A stretch of 64,000 nucleotides of DNA from Vitellaria paradoxa (taxonomy: Eukaryota; Streptophyta; Magnoliopsida; Ericales; Sapotaceae): assembly GCA_019916065.1 (NCBI GenBank), contig CM034238.1, positions 32,001,721 to 32,065,720 on the forward strand, in the 5' to 3' direction. The notes below the pieces were generated by a model. The model ran no database searches and was not told the origin of the DNA. It worked only from the letters and a program-made list of their open reading frames with translations. The translations under genes and the position numbers were made by a program. Numbering within the stretch: position 1 is the first letter of the stretch; every line of letters begins with the position of its first letter. Below are positions 43,185 to 53,478 of this stretch, in pieces.

Positions 43185-44204
43185 GTTTCCTCTTCGAGAG
43201 CAACATCAAATTCTTTGTTAAGTTCTTTTTAGTTTCATGATATTCAACATTTTACTTTATATATGGGGTGAGAATGTCTTTGGTCTAGCCACCATTCTAC
43301 AAATGTTTATACAAAGCGATTCCTATGTATGGACCGTAGATTAGAGCATGCGATTAGTGCCCTTTTTTTAATTAGCTTTGCTTTTTCTTTATATCTATTT
43401 TTGTAAGTTTTAAGGGGATTTACCCTCCTTTCTTTAACAGCATAATCCCACTTGTCATTCTCTCCAAAATTTGTAACATCGGTAACGTTAATCTATACTC
43501 GAGCTGAAGCAAAAGTTTTGAGTTTCTGTAAACAAATGCATGTATTGCATACGTGCTCTTTTTAGTCTTCAGAAATCTATCCCTCTATCAGTCACTATGC
43601 AGCTTCAATTTTGAGGATTTCACCATAAAATTATATTTGATTAGGCAATTATTTCATTTCTTGGAATTATCCTTTTTACTTGTAAAGGGAAATGTTGGCT
43701 ACACTTAGCCCACCCTAGATCTTCCAATATAGGAGTATTGTGCACTGGCTTGCATCTTTTAGGAAGTTATTTCATTAAATTTATTTTGTCTCATTTTTTT
43801 CTTTTTTTGTTACGTATTTATGATTATTTATATATATATTAGAATTATATATATATATATATATATATGTATATTTTGCCCGTTCTAAATTGTGTTTTCT
43901 TTTTTTGGTAGTGACAATGACTTGCTTGCAATTTACCTAAAACAACATGCTAAAAGCATTGAACCTTCATTTTAAGTGAAACTACAAAGTAAAAAAGGGA
44001 TGAAAACAAAAAGAAATGAAGTCAAGGAGAAAAAGACTGTTAAGGTTGTGATTTGTTTGCTTCATTGAAGGATTTGTAACTTAATTCATGTATTCATGCT
44101 TTTTTTATTCTTATGTTATAATTCTATTTACAAAGAGAATATGAATGCATTTCATTCGATTCTTGTGTCCTCACAATACTTGGACAAGTAATGCTTCACA
44201 TTTG

Positions 44205-44218
<14 letters not shown>
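43185..44218. other. Intergenic, nothing recognised
   Basis: AT-rich. It includes an (AT)n run at about 43831-43872 and a (GT)n run at about 44201-44219 directly before the SINE-like sequence. Confidence 0.5.
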
Positions 44219-44257
<39 letters not shown>

Positions 44258-44375
44258 GGTAAGCGGGGGGAAGGCCCCCAGTTCGAACCCGAGTGGTGAG
44301 TGGGCAAAAAATAGATTTCAACCACCGAGTTAAGTGTCTCACCCTATCAGGCATTGTGTTACGTGAGCCCTTTAT
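44219..44375 (-). repeat. tRNA-derived SINE-like sequence
   Basis: On the minus strand a B box (CTCGGGTTCGAACTGG, about 44278-44294) is followed by GGGGGCCTTCCCCCCGCTTA and a long A-tail (the T-run at 44219-44254). The A box is uncertain. It lies next to a (GT)n run; no target duplication seen. Confidence 0.55.
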
Positions 44376-44543
44376 TATTTTTTAATAATCTTCTTCTTCT
44401 TCTTTTTTTTTTTTTTGGCATAGCTTAAACATGTTTATTCTTGTGGAGGTCTCCTTTTCACAAGTAGCAGATTCTGGTCTAAATGGCCAACATGTTGGAA
44501 ATGGTCGAGATGTATTGAATCACACTGCTTTGTGCTAGTTGAT

Positions 44544-44560
44544 TTTTTTTTTTGGTAAGT
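44544..44560 (-). repeat. L1-tail micro-insertion
   Basis: T-run plus GGTAAGT between two copies of GCTTTGTGCTAGTTGAT (44527-44543, 44561-44577). On the minus strand it reads ACTTACC plus A's. Confidence 0.87.
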
Positions 44561-44772
44561 GCTTTGTGCTAGTTGATGCCTCAATGAAAGAGTTTAATTT
44601 GGTCGATTGATTAAGTGTGTATAATTGTGATTATGTATGATTTGAATGTCATATTTCAAGATTTTTTTGAATCTATATAATAAAGAAGTTCAAAATTTTA
44701 AATCTAATATGATCATTAAGCTAGTTACAATATATAATATATGGTCATTAACCTTGTTAGATTTAGAATTTT

Positions 44773-45362
44773 GGGTTGCAAGGGTTTTCCTAAAACTCCT
44801 AGAAATAGGCATTTGCCTCAAGTGTGGAATTTGCTGGAGGAGCTCCTAATTTGAATTTGGTGTTGGGTTGCTATTAATCATGATCTGGTTTGGTTATGAT
44901 GTTGGGTTGGATTAGTATTGTTGTTCTTTGATGATGCTTAACCATGTAAAGGCCGTTATGTGCACTACGCTTGGATGAGTTGCCTCCTGTAGTTTGATGG
45001 ACCTGAGGGGTTTTGTCACGTCGGGAATGATTTGCTGTATTTGCTGTGACCTCCTCCTTCATTTGTCTGCTGGTTTGAAGCCTGAGGACTGTTTGGATGG
45101 GGTTTATCTGTTCATTGATTGGATGGGACGGTGTATAAGCTATTTCATTGCTACACTGTTCACTGATTTTCTGATTGCTGCCAAGTGTCCGTTGCATTGG
45201 CGGGCGGTTGTGTCGGTTTATTACCTACTTCGGATGTTGCTGTCAAGAAGGGGCTGATGTTGTTTGTTGAGGCTTGTGTTACTTGGCTTGGTGATATGGA
45301 GCATTTATCAGCTATTTTTCCGCTGTATGGCTATTGGCATATTTGCAATATTATTGTAAGTT
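44773..45362 (+). mobile_element. L1-like 3' piece, left part
   Basis: Joined with 52226-52397 this forms a piece of about 760 bp ending in the L1-type tail. A diverged target duplication is likely (TTAGATTTAGAAT at 44758 and TTAAATTTAGAAT at 52398). No ORF2 motif could be read in it, so it is either strongly decayed 3' UTR or sequence of another kind carried with an L1 tail. Confidence 0.5.
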
Positions 45363-45760
45363 GGGTAAATTACATCTAAAGTTCCTAAATATTAGAGTAA
45401 TTACACATGAAATTTACAATTATCAAAAAAAAAAATTTGAAATTTATAGATACCTTTCTATTTTGAATATTTAATGTATAGACAAAACTACCCTCAGTTT
45501 AATTAACTAACCAAAATAACCCTTCTTGCCCTTCTGTTTTCTCTCTCGCTTTCTCGCTCTACTGTAAAATAAAATCTTCACCGCCTGCGGGTCTAGCAGG
45601 AGACTGGAATCCAATCCCATTAACTGAACCAATGATTCCGCCAACAATTTCATGAAGATTCACACCAAAAGTTTTTTTCCAGCGTTATTGCCCTCTCAGT
45701 GTCCGCAACAGCATCTCAACTTCTCCATTGACGGTGATGTATCAAAATCAAAGATGAATT

Positions 45761-45996
45761 TGTTAGAAGAAAAGAAAAGAATTCTTGTTTATTGATGTGT
45801 GTTGAATACAAGATACAAGGTCCCTTATATAAGCGGGACAATAACCCTAATCCTAGTATGATATGGATAGGACAATAACCCTAATCCTAGTATGATATGG
45901 ATAGTAATCCTAATTATGGTATGATACATAATAAGGAATCCATAAATTACAAGATTCTAAATATAATACTAACTATATATAATACCAGACTTAACA
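45761..45996 (-). repeat. 3' LTR of Copia element E
   Basis: On the minus strand the TATA-like core TTATATAA (45825-45832) sits within a GTCCC...GGGAC inverted repeat. It is preceded by a 34-bp unit in tandem (45836-45869, 45870-45903), each copy with AACCCTAA, then a partial third copy. This arrangement looks like a promoter. The polypurine tract follows at 45997-46005 (minus strand GAGGGGGGG). Confidence 0.9.
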
Positions 45997-46009
45997 CCCC
46001 CCCTCAAAC

Positions 46010-46528
46010 TCAAGGTGGTAACGCAGGAATCAACTTGAGTTTGGCGATTAATTCAGAAAAGCGGCCAGGAGGATGAGCCTTTGTGAAGAGATCTGCAATT
46101 TGATTCGCTGAAGATACAGAAATAAGACGAACAGAGCCTTGTCTGACATGTTGACGAATAAAGTGACAATCTATTTCAATGTGTTTGGTGCGATCATGAA
46201 AAACATCATTGTGAGCAATCTGAATAGCACTTTGATTGTCACAATATAATGGAGTGCCTGTAGAATGAGGGACACCCATATCAGTAAGGAGCCACCTAAG
46301 CCAAAGGAGCTCTTGAGTAGTATCAGCGAGAGCACGGTACTCAGCTTCAGTACTAGAGCGAGCAGTGAGGGTTTGTTTCTTACTACGCCAGGCTATGAGA
46401 GAGGTCCCTAGAAAGAAACAAAACCCTGTAGTGGAGCGACGATCAGTCGGATCACCAGCCCAGTCAGCATCAGAAAAGGCATGTAACTCAAGTGGAGAAT
46501 GTGCTGAGTAATAAAGACCATGAAACAT
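46010..46528 (-). pseudogene. Copia element E RNase H, frame-shifted from pol
   Basis: 172-codon frame that continues the polyprotein after a frameshift near 46545-46550. It has ELHAFSDADWAGDPTDRRST, SLIAWRSKKQTLTARSSTEA, LYCDNQSAIQIAHNDVFHDR and KHIEIDCHFIRQHV, ending ADLFTKAHPPGRF and a stop just before the polypurine tract. RNase H removes the RNA strand during cDNA synthesis. The domain itself looks intact; only its link to RT is broken. Confidence 0.9.
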
Positions 46529-49500
46529 AGTGCCCTTGATATAACGAAAATGCGGAGTAACGCAGTAAAATGATGAGACCGTGGAGCAGCCATGAACTGA
46601 CTAACAATATGGACAGCATAAGCAATATCAGGGCGAGTGACAGTAAGATAAACAAGGCTACCAACAAGTTGACGATACAAAGTCGCATCAGATAAAGGTG
46701 TACCATCAAGAGGAGTGAGACGGAACTGTGTATCAATCGGGGTAGAAGCAGTCTTATAATCAGAAATACCTGCCCGTGTCAAGAGATCAGAGGCATACTT
46801 AGCTTGAGAGAGAAAATAACCAGAAGAATCACGGGAGATCTCTAAACCCAAGAAATAATTGAGAAACCCAAAATCCTTCATCTCAAACTGGCGACTGAGA
46901 AATTGTTTGAGATGAGAAATGCCAACACTGTCATCCCCAGTAATAATCATATCATCCACATACAGAAGAAGAAGAACAGATCCAGTTGTAGTGGTGCGGA
47001 GAAACAAAGCAGAGTCATATGAACTGGAGGTAAATCCAAACTCATGAATAGTAGAACTAAATTTTGCAAACCAGGCACGGGGAGCCTGTTTCAACCCATA
47101 TAGTGCTCGACGAAGCTTGCAAACATGAGAAGATGGAACAGATGAGCCAGGAGGAGGCTGCATGTAGACTTCCTCAGTGAGATCACCATTCAGAAAAGCA
47201 TTCTTAACATCCATCTGATGAATGTCCCAGTTACGAGCAGCAGAAATAGCAAGTAAGCTGCGAACAGATGTAAGCCTAGCAACAGGAGCAAAAGTTTCTT
47301 CATAGTCAATGCCATACTCCTGAGTGAAACCTCGAGCAACAAGACGAGCTTTGTGTCGCTCAATGGAACCATCTGAACGAGTTTTGATTTTGTAAATCCA
47401 TTTGCAACTGATAGCAGTTTTCCCAGGAGGAAGAGGAACCACATCCCAAGTATGAGTTTTCTCAAGAGCCTGTAGCTCATCATCCATAGCGTGCTGCCAT
47501 AAAGGATTAGTACAAGCCTCACGGTAGGAAGAAGGTTCATGAGTAGAAAAGGCAGCAGAACCAACAATATAATCACGAAGACGAACAGAAGGTTGTGTTA
47601 CCCGTTTAGGACGTTCTGAGGGAGGAGAATTGTCAATAGGAGAGGGGGGAGAATACTCATCAGGAGTGGTCACAGGTCCAGCAGAAGGCCCAGGTGTCTC
47701 GGGATGAATCGTAAGCAGTGGCGGCTGAGAAATCTGTGGACTTTCTGTATCAAATATGTCAGAATGCAAATCAGTAGAAACATCAGTAAAAAGAGGAATG
47801 TGGGAAGAGGGAGAAAGTTGAAATGAAGAAAGAGTGGAAAACATCTTGTGTTCCCAAAAGACAACATGTCGTGAGACACGAAGACGCCGAGAAATGGGAT
47901 CCCAACAACGATACCCTTTATGTTCAATACCATAACCCAGGAAGCAACAGAGACGAGAGCGTGGTTCAAGTTTAGTGCGTTCATGAGGTTGAAGAAGAAC
48001 AAAACAAGCAGAACCAAACACTCTAAGATGAGAATAATCAGGAGGAAATCCATACAAGCGTTCAAAAGGGGTAGTATTACCAAGGACAGAGGTGGGAACA
48101 CGATTAATGGTATAGGCGGCAGTAAGAGCAGCTTCCCCCCAAAATTTTTCTGGACAAGAGGATGAAATAAGAAGGGCACGAATTGTATCAAGAAGATGAC
48201 GGTGTTTGCGTTCAGCCCGACCATTCTGCTGAGATGTCCCAGGACAAGAAAAATGAGATAGGGTCCCCTGAGAACGGAGAGCAGATAGAAACTCAGAGTC
48301 AAGATATTCCATAGCATTATCAGATCGAAAAACTTTAATTGTACTAGAAAATTGGTTTTTCACCATTGCTGAGAAATCAGAGTATATTTGTTTAAGTTCA
48401 GAACGTTTAGTCAAAAGGTACAACCAAGTATAACGGGTAAAATCATCCACAAAAATAACAAAATAGCGAGAGCCGCCCATAGTGGGAGTGGGTGAAGGCC
48501 CCCAAATATCCGAGTGAACAAGATCAAAAGGTGCAAGAGAAACAGAATTGCTATTATTAAAAGGTAAAGCATGTTGTTTAGCAGTTTGACATGGTAAACA
48601 ATCAGTTTTCTCAGAAACCACATGACCCAATTGACCACTAGAAATTAAGGTTTTCAAACGACTAAAAGACACGTGACCCAAACGACAATGCCAAAGATTA
48701 AAATTAGAGGCTGGGGAAGCAGAAGCAGCAGCGGAAGCAGCAGAAGTAGCAGCGGAAGTAGCAGAAGGTAGTGGAAGCTGGAGGTAAACAATCTCAAACA
48801 GACGTCCATGCTTACGGCCGATCCCAAGAACCTGTTTCGTCCGTGGATCCTGCACCAAACAACCAGAAGCAGAAAAAGTAATGATGAGACCCAGGTCACA
48901 TAATTGACCAATAGACACAAGATTTAAAGTAAGATTGGGAATATGATAAACTTCAGAAAGAGAAATAGATGGTGTAGAAATGTGACCAGTATGAGTAACA
49001 GACATATGGGTACCATCAGCAGTATGAATGGTGGGAATAGAGGATGATGGAGCAATGGAGGAAAAAATAGTAGAATCCGAAGTCATATGATTGCAACATC
49101 CTGAATCAAAATACCAAGAGGAATTACCTGGCATGACGAAAAGAGCAGTAGATGGAGATGTACCAGTTTTGGCAAGAACTTGCTGAATGATGGATTCCAC
49201 ATCAGTCATAGAAAATGATGGATCAGAAGATGAGGATCCGTCTGAAGCAACAGCAGCAGTGGTACGGGAGCCAGAAGATTTGGCTGAGGACGTAGAAGAT
49301 CCTCTTTTGAAAGGAGCCTTGGAGGAGGAAGCCTTGGGACAGTCACGCTGAAAATGACCCGGAGCTGTTTTGTGACAAGTCAAACACTTACGAACTGGAC
49401 AGTGCTCAAATGAATGAGTATGTGGTAGACCCCTGTTTTGACAGTAGATGCAGGAGTGAGAAGCTGATGATCCAGAAGAGCGAGTGTGAGATATGACAAG

Positions 49501-50232
49501 GGCGGCATCTGGAACGGAGGACGGTGTCGTAGCAAGAACTGAGTCCAACGTCTTGGTTTTGAGGCCAAGACGGGTTTCTTCAGACAAAAGTTCTGAAATA
49601 GCCTGTTCAAGAGTGGGTAGTGGCATGCGATGGAGCAACGAGGCACGAACCGACTCAAAGGTGTCATGAAGAGCCATAAGGAAGAGCAACAGTCGTTGAT
49701 GATTGCGGTGGACAGTGTACAATTGAGCATCCTCAGAATCTTTCCAGGTGGGTTCACATAAGGCAAGCTGATCCCAAACAGAGGACATGTGAGAGAGGAA
49801 GTCATTGATGGACTGCCCAGGCTCTTGACGCATACGGTGTAGATTCTGAAGTAGCTGATATTGATGGGCATGACCAGTGGTCTGATAACGATCCTTTAAG
49901 AAATCCCAAATAGCCTTAGCCGGAGAAGGATACTGAGCATCATCATGGAAGCGGCCAAATTGAAGACTAATGGAAGGAACAGTAGTAGCACGAAACCAGG
50001 TAACAATCTGGTAATTCTTGCTTTCCCAATCGTCAAGACGATCATCAAAGGCTGATTGATCCTCATTGTCTTTCTGAATAGGTTTTGTCTGAGAACCAGA
50101 GATAATACGCCATAAACGACGGCCCTTGATAAAACCAGAAAGGGCTTGGGCCCACAAAACATAATTGGTCCCATCGAGAATGACAGAAAGGGACGTAATG
50201 TTGTCGGAGCGGTCCATAGAGGTAGCTTTCAA
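46408..50232 (-). CDS. Copia polyprotein: gag-protease-integrase-RT
   Basis: 1274 codons from the first Met after the leader. Gag lies at about residues 15-300 (YVLWAQALSGFIKGRRLW; knuckle-like CLTCHKTAPGHFQRDC with six instead of four residues before His). Protease at about 375 has WYFDSGCCNHMTSD. The integrase HHCC finger is at about 515-560 (WHCRLGHVSFSRLK, CLPCQTAK). The core is at about 575-690 (VHSDIWGPS, FRSDNAMEYLDSEF, SQQNGRAERKHRHLLDTIR). RT at about 930-1170 has KARLVARGFTQEYGIDYEET, QMDVKNAFLNGDL, YGLKQAPRAWF and LLYVDDMI, with an intact YVDD. The last 40 or so residues are out of frame. Confidence 0.93.
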   Translation of the reverse strand: MKATSMDRSDNITSLSVILDGTNYVLWAQALSGFIKGRRLWRIISGSQTKPIQKDNEDQSAFDDRLDDWESKNYQIVTWFRATTVPSISLQFGRFHDDAQYPSPAKAIWDFLKDRYQTTGHAHQYQLLQNLHRMRQEPGQSINDFLSHMSSVWDQLALCEPTWKDSEDAQLYTVHRNHQRLLLFLMALHDTFESVRASLLHRMPLPTLEQAISELLSEETRLGLKTKTLDSVLATTPSSVPDAALVISHTRSSGSSASHSCIYCQNRGLPHTHSFEHCPVRKCLTCHKTAPGHFQRDCPKASSSKAPFKRGSSTSSAKSSGSRTTAAVASDGSSSSDPSFSMTDVESIIQQVLAKTGTSPSTALFVMPGNSSWYFDSGCCNHMTSDSTIFSSIAPSSSIPTIHTADGTHMSVTHTGHISTPSISLSEVYHIPNLTLNLVSIGQLCDLGLIITFSASGCLVQDPRTKQVLGIGRKHGRLFEIVYLQLPLPSATSAATSAASAAASASPASNFNLWHCRLGHVSFSRLKTLISSGQLGHVVSEKTDCLPCQTAKQHALPFNNSNSVSLAPFDLVHSDIWGPSPTPTMGGSRYFVIFVDDFTRYTWLYLLTKRSELKQIYSDFSAMVKNQFSSTIKVFRSDNAMEYLDSEFLSALRSQGTLSHFSCPGTSQQNGRAERKHRHLLDTIRALLISSSCPEKFWGEAALTAAYTINRVPTSVLGNTTPFERLYGFPPDYSHLRVFGSACFVLLQPHERTKLEPRSRLCCFLGYGIEHKGYRCWDPISRRLRVSRHVVFWEHKMFSTLSSFQLSPSSHIPLFTDVSTDLHSDIFDTESPQISQPPLLTIHPETPGPSAGPVTTPDEYSPPSPIDNSPPSERPKRVTQPSVRLRDYIVGSAAFSTHEPSSYREACTNPLWQHAMDDELQALEKTHTWDVVPLPPGKTAISCKWIYKIKTRSDGSIERHKARLVARGFTQEYGIDYEETFAPVARLTSVRSLLAISAARNWDIHQMDVKNAFLNGDLTEEVYMQPPPGSSVPSSHVCKLRRALYGLKQAPRAWFAKFSSTIHEFGFTSSSYDSALFLRTTTTGSVLLLLYVDDMIITGDDSVGISHLKQFLSRQFEMKDFGFLNYFLGLEISRDSSGYFLSQAKYASDLLTRAGISDYKTASTPIDTQFRLTPLDGTPLSDATLYRQLVGSLVYLTVTRPDIAYAVHIVSQFMAAPRSHHFTALLRIFVISRALCFMVFITQHILHLSYMPFLMLTGLVIRLIVAPLQGFVSF

Positions 50233-50858
50233 AAGGGCACAACAAACAGTAGATGAAAAACAGAGAAGAATGGGACAAAACGGAGATCACCAGTGTGTCC
50301 GGAACGCCGAAAAAGGTCAGGAACCGGTCTGAACCGGCTGAAAAACTGACGGAAGATGAGTGAACCGGCCCAAAGGGCGAACTGAAACCGGTTCGGGATG
50401 AACCGGTCTGGATCTGGCAGCGGCGCGTGAGATCACGCGCGGAATTCAAGCGGCGCGTGAGGGCGCGTGCAGGCTTCGTTTTGGGACCGGTTGACGGTGG
50501 TAGGTTCGTATCTGAGAGAGGGACCCGATGATATATATATATCCTCGAATAACTGCAAGACGAAGACGAACAGAAGCGAAAGAAACAAGAACTTCTGAAA
50601 ATCACGGGCAATCGTCAGGCAGTCTTCAGGCGGCGCGTGAGAGCGCGTGGAGACTTGTTTCGGCTTCTGGTTGATGGTGTTAGGTTCGTCTCTGAAAGAG
50701 CAACCCGATGATATATGGAGATCTCTGAATAACCGCAAGATGACGGATGATAGAAGCAAAACAGACAAGAACGTCTGTAAATCACGCAAAAAAAAAAAAT
50801 ACCAAAATTTTCTAGAAAATAATGGCTGAAAAAAAAATATGAAAAGAATTAGAGCGAA
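50233..50858 (-). other. Copia element E leader
   Basis: Leader between the primer site and gag. It holds two related blocks with GGCGCGTGAGAGCGCGTG phrases (about 50448-50470 and 50631-50650) and GATGATATAT near 50527 and 50707, so part of the leader is duplicated (about 180 bp). Frames here are not regarded as genes. Confidence 0.65.
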
Positions 50859-50871
50859 GGCTCTGATACCA
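50859..50871 (-). promoter_or_regulatory. Primer binding site of Copia element E
   Basis: Minus strand TGGTATCAGAGCC, a perfect complement of the plant initiator tRNA-Met 3' end, directly adjoining the 5' LTR. Confidence 0.92.
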
Positions 50872-51107
50872 TGTTAGAAGAAAAGAAAAGAATTCTTGTT
50901 TATTGATGTGTGTTAAATACAAGATACAAGGTCCCTTATATAAGCGGGACAATAACCCTAATCCTAGTATGATATGGATAGGACAATAACCCTAATCCTA
51001 GTATGATATGGATAGTAATCCTAATTATGGTATGATACATAATAAGGAATCCATAAATTACAAGATTCTAAATATAATACTAACTATATATAATACCAAA
51101 CTTAACA
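50872..51107 (-). repeat. 5' LTR of Copia element E
   Basis: 236 bp. Differences from the other LTR seen by eye are TTAAATAC against TTGAATAC, and CCAAACTT against CCAGACTT. It carries the same TATA core and two telo-box repeats. Confidence 0.94.
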
Positions 51108-51525
51108 GAATTAAAATTGAAGAGCAATCAAAATACAATTGGGAAACTAATCTTAAATGATAAAATCAAAGAATAAAAAAATTAAATACAAATCTCCATG
51201 TCTGTACGTTCTTGCTTTCAACAAAACTTCCAATTCCATTGTCGACACCATCACCGTGACGAATTAATGGCTAACAACATCGCCGCTACCTTAAAAAAAT
51301 TCCGACAATGAACCAACCCCCTGTAATTTTCGGCCATCCATTGGCCATCTTGTTAAAGCTTTAGCCCCTGTTCACACATATAAATATATGTACATTTTAT
51401 ACATTCATATATATATATACTATATAAATATATACTAAAATATCAAACGTATATACACCAATCAGATCTTGAATTGCCCAAAATCAAGCATTCCCGTGGT
51501 CAATCTCAGATACCCACTTCCCTCT

Positions 51526-51888
51526 ATGGCCTCCTACGAACACCACCATCGTCGCCCCCTTGACCTCCATGAAAATGGTGAAACAGCCACCTGCCACCAC
51601 CATAAACTAATTGTAAAACCCAAGCATTCCCAAATCTCTGACGCCGATGTACAATCAGAGTTCGCCCACCACGACAGGGTCGTCGCTTGGATCAATAACT
51701 TTGCCGAGGGCAAGTTCTAGAAGGGTGACACCGCCGTCATTATCCACTACGCCTACAGTGCCACTGTCCATGCCTACGTCTCCAACACCAGCAATCAAGT
51801 CATCGAGGTCCCACTACCGTTCCCGATAAACTCCAACGACGAAATCAAAATTACAAGGGTTAGGGAGAAGCTGAGGAAGAAACCATAG
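51526..51888 (+). pseudogene. Gene-like ORF inside the Mutator-like element
   Basis: From an ATG in a good context (CTATGGCC) one frame runs for 121 codons to TAG at 51886, broken only by TAG at 51718-51720. The N-terminus is His-rich (MASYEHHHRRPLDLHENGET). Then comes SDADVQSEFAHHDRVVAWIN, and after the stop GDTAVIIHYAYSATVHAYVS and IEVPLPFPINSNDEIKITRV, with a basic end. G/C content and codon use are higher than in the surroundings, which suggests captured host DNA. I do not recognise the protein. Confidence 0.5.
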
Positions 51889-52225
51889 AGGTCGAAATCT
51901 ATGAGAGTGTTGGAGAGGGAGAACACACTGTAAATCCCTCTTAATGGTTAAAGGTTTGAACAGTTAAAAGGTTTGATTGAAGGGTATTTCAATCATTTTA
52001 CATATCATGAAAGGATAGAAAAGGGTAAAAATGACATTCTAATTAGTTTTTATGGCTGACGTCATTATTTTTTAATAAAACTCTAACGGTAGACAAACAG
52101 AAGGAGGTCTGGGATACAAATATTTTGAAATAAGAGAAATGCTTGTAAATTTGAAATGTTAAAAGAGTCTATATGTAATTAAACAAATATTTAGGGAGTC
52201 TAAGTATAATTTACTCTTGTAAGTT

Positions 52226-52397
52226 TGTTGTGCTAAGAAGTCTTGGTATTAGAATTTCTTATCTAGTTTCTGAGGCTCTTAAAGCTAGTGTTTTTCGAGT
52301 TTCATTGTTTGGTACTTTATTGTACTATGGGGGTATACCCTTTGAATTTTATATTTAGTTATTTTATTAATATATTCTTCCCCCTTTCAAAAAAAAA
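52226..52397 (+). mobile_element. L1-like 3' piece, right part with tail
   Basis: 3' UTR-like sequence with the hairpin GGGGGTATACCC (52329-52340), ending CCCCCTTTC plus A's, the same tail type as the L1 at 2348-3020. It continues from 44773-45362. Confidence 0.75.
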
Positions 52398-53436
52398 TTA
52401 AATTTAGAATATTTTTAACTGTTAAATTTGTTTAATTGTAAGATTAGTTTTTTTTTTCTCTCCATTTTAGTTGTTTTTTTTACTCACTTCACATGAAAAT
52501 TATTTCTTGCTATTATCATATTTTTTGAATATTTTTTATATAAGTTTTTAAACTAATATTTTTTAAAATGTGATAATATCAATAATAAATAATAAAATTT
52601 TACACATTAAACACTATATAAATACTTTAATCTCTTTTAATTAATAATTTTTACTTTTTAGGTTATTTCGACAGTTTTTTTATATAGGTTTGTTTGACAA
52701 ATTTACATTTAAATTCTTTGCCGGCCAAATTATGTTTTCGTGTCTTCACGTACGAGCATCCCTAGCATCAAACAAACCATAATGAAAAATAACAAATGAA
52801 ATTTATTATTTACCTATAAAAAGTTAATAAGCACTGATTGAGACTTGGTTATAAGTAGTAATTTACAAGAGTGGACAAGTTAAAAGCTCCTACTAGATGC
52901 TCAAGTCTTTGGGTGTTGAAGGGGATAATTTTCTCATGCCTTCTCACATTAATAACTTCCCAAAATAGCTGTTCACTTCTTGAATAAATTCGCACCCACC
53001 ACTTGAATAACTTTTTATATGATGACATAACTTCTCCATTACTTGAACATTCACATTATGATTTTTTTTTTTTTTCATTTGACATCAAGGATACACATAA
53101 TTCAATTTGGGACTAAAAATCACCGTGATTAATTGGTTTGGAAGATTTTGGAACAGTAATCAAAATTTTTTACTAAAAATTTGAATTAAACCAAATAATT
53201 TATTCTAATTTGGTTTTTCTAGTTTGGTTTGACAATTTTATGAGACAACAAATATATAGATATCATATAAATATATATCCTCACTAAATTTAACTTAATT
53301 CATGTTAATGGTTCTAACATGATATATGTATATATACAAATATAAATATTCATGCTTGTCATGAAACAAAATTAAAGAGATAGGCATTTTGAATGTAAAG
53401 TCTAGAATTAAAATGACTTAATCTTTTAGAGATAGG

Positions 53437-53478
<42 letters not shown>

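Larger units (their letters stand above)
45761..51107 (-). mobile_element. Young Ty1/Copia LTR retrotransposon E
   Basis: The LTRs are 236 bp each (45761-45996, 50872-51107), TGTTAGAAG...CTTAACA, with about two differences between them. The target duplication is GAATT (45756-45760, 51108-51112). On the minus strand: LTR, primer site, gag-protease-integrase-RT in one frame of 1274 codons, RNase H in another frame, polypurine tract, LTR. The near-identical LTRs make it the youngest large insertion in the window. It lies in the Mutator-like element. Confidence 0.95.
45363..52216. mobile_element. Mutator-like TIR element carrying a Copia element
   Basis: 6854 bp flanked by a perfect 9-bp duplication TTGTAAGTT (45354-45362, 52217-52225). 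The ends are inverted repeats. The left end starts GGGTAAATTACATCTAAAG and the complement of the right end starts GAGTAAATTATACTTAGAC; both continue CCTAAATATT, about 31 bp at roughly 80%. A 9-bp duplication and long imperfect TIRs fit Mutator-like elements. Without the Copia insertion it is about 1.5 kb, non-autonomous (no transposase), and carries a gene-like ORF on its right side, which suggests a Pack-MULE. Confidence 0.75.

Noticed and set aside
44874..45379. Small genes on both strands in the L1-like piece
   Set aside because: Frames on both strands overlap, lack known motifs and lie in a unit that ends with an L1 tail.
47190..49871. Leu-rich minus-strand frames and other frames inside element E
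   Set aside because: They are shadows of the 1274-codon Copia frame in other frames (47190-47576, 47670-48317, 48411-48920, 49380-49871).
50063..50789. Upstream proteins in the Copia leader
   Set aside because: Overlapping minus-strand frames are caused by a duplicated leader block. They are out of frame with gag and lack domains.
53374..53440. Target duplication AGAGATAGGCATTTT around a short insert
   Set aside because: The sequence between the copies has no L1 tail, SINE box or TIR, so it looks like a simple local duplication next to a T-run.
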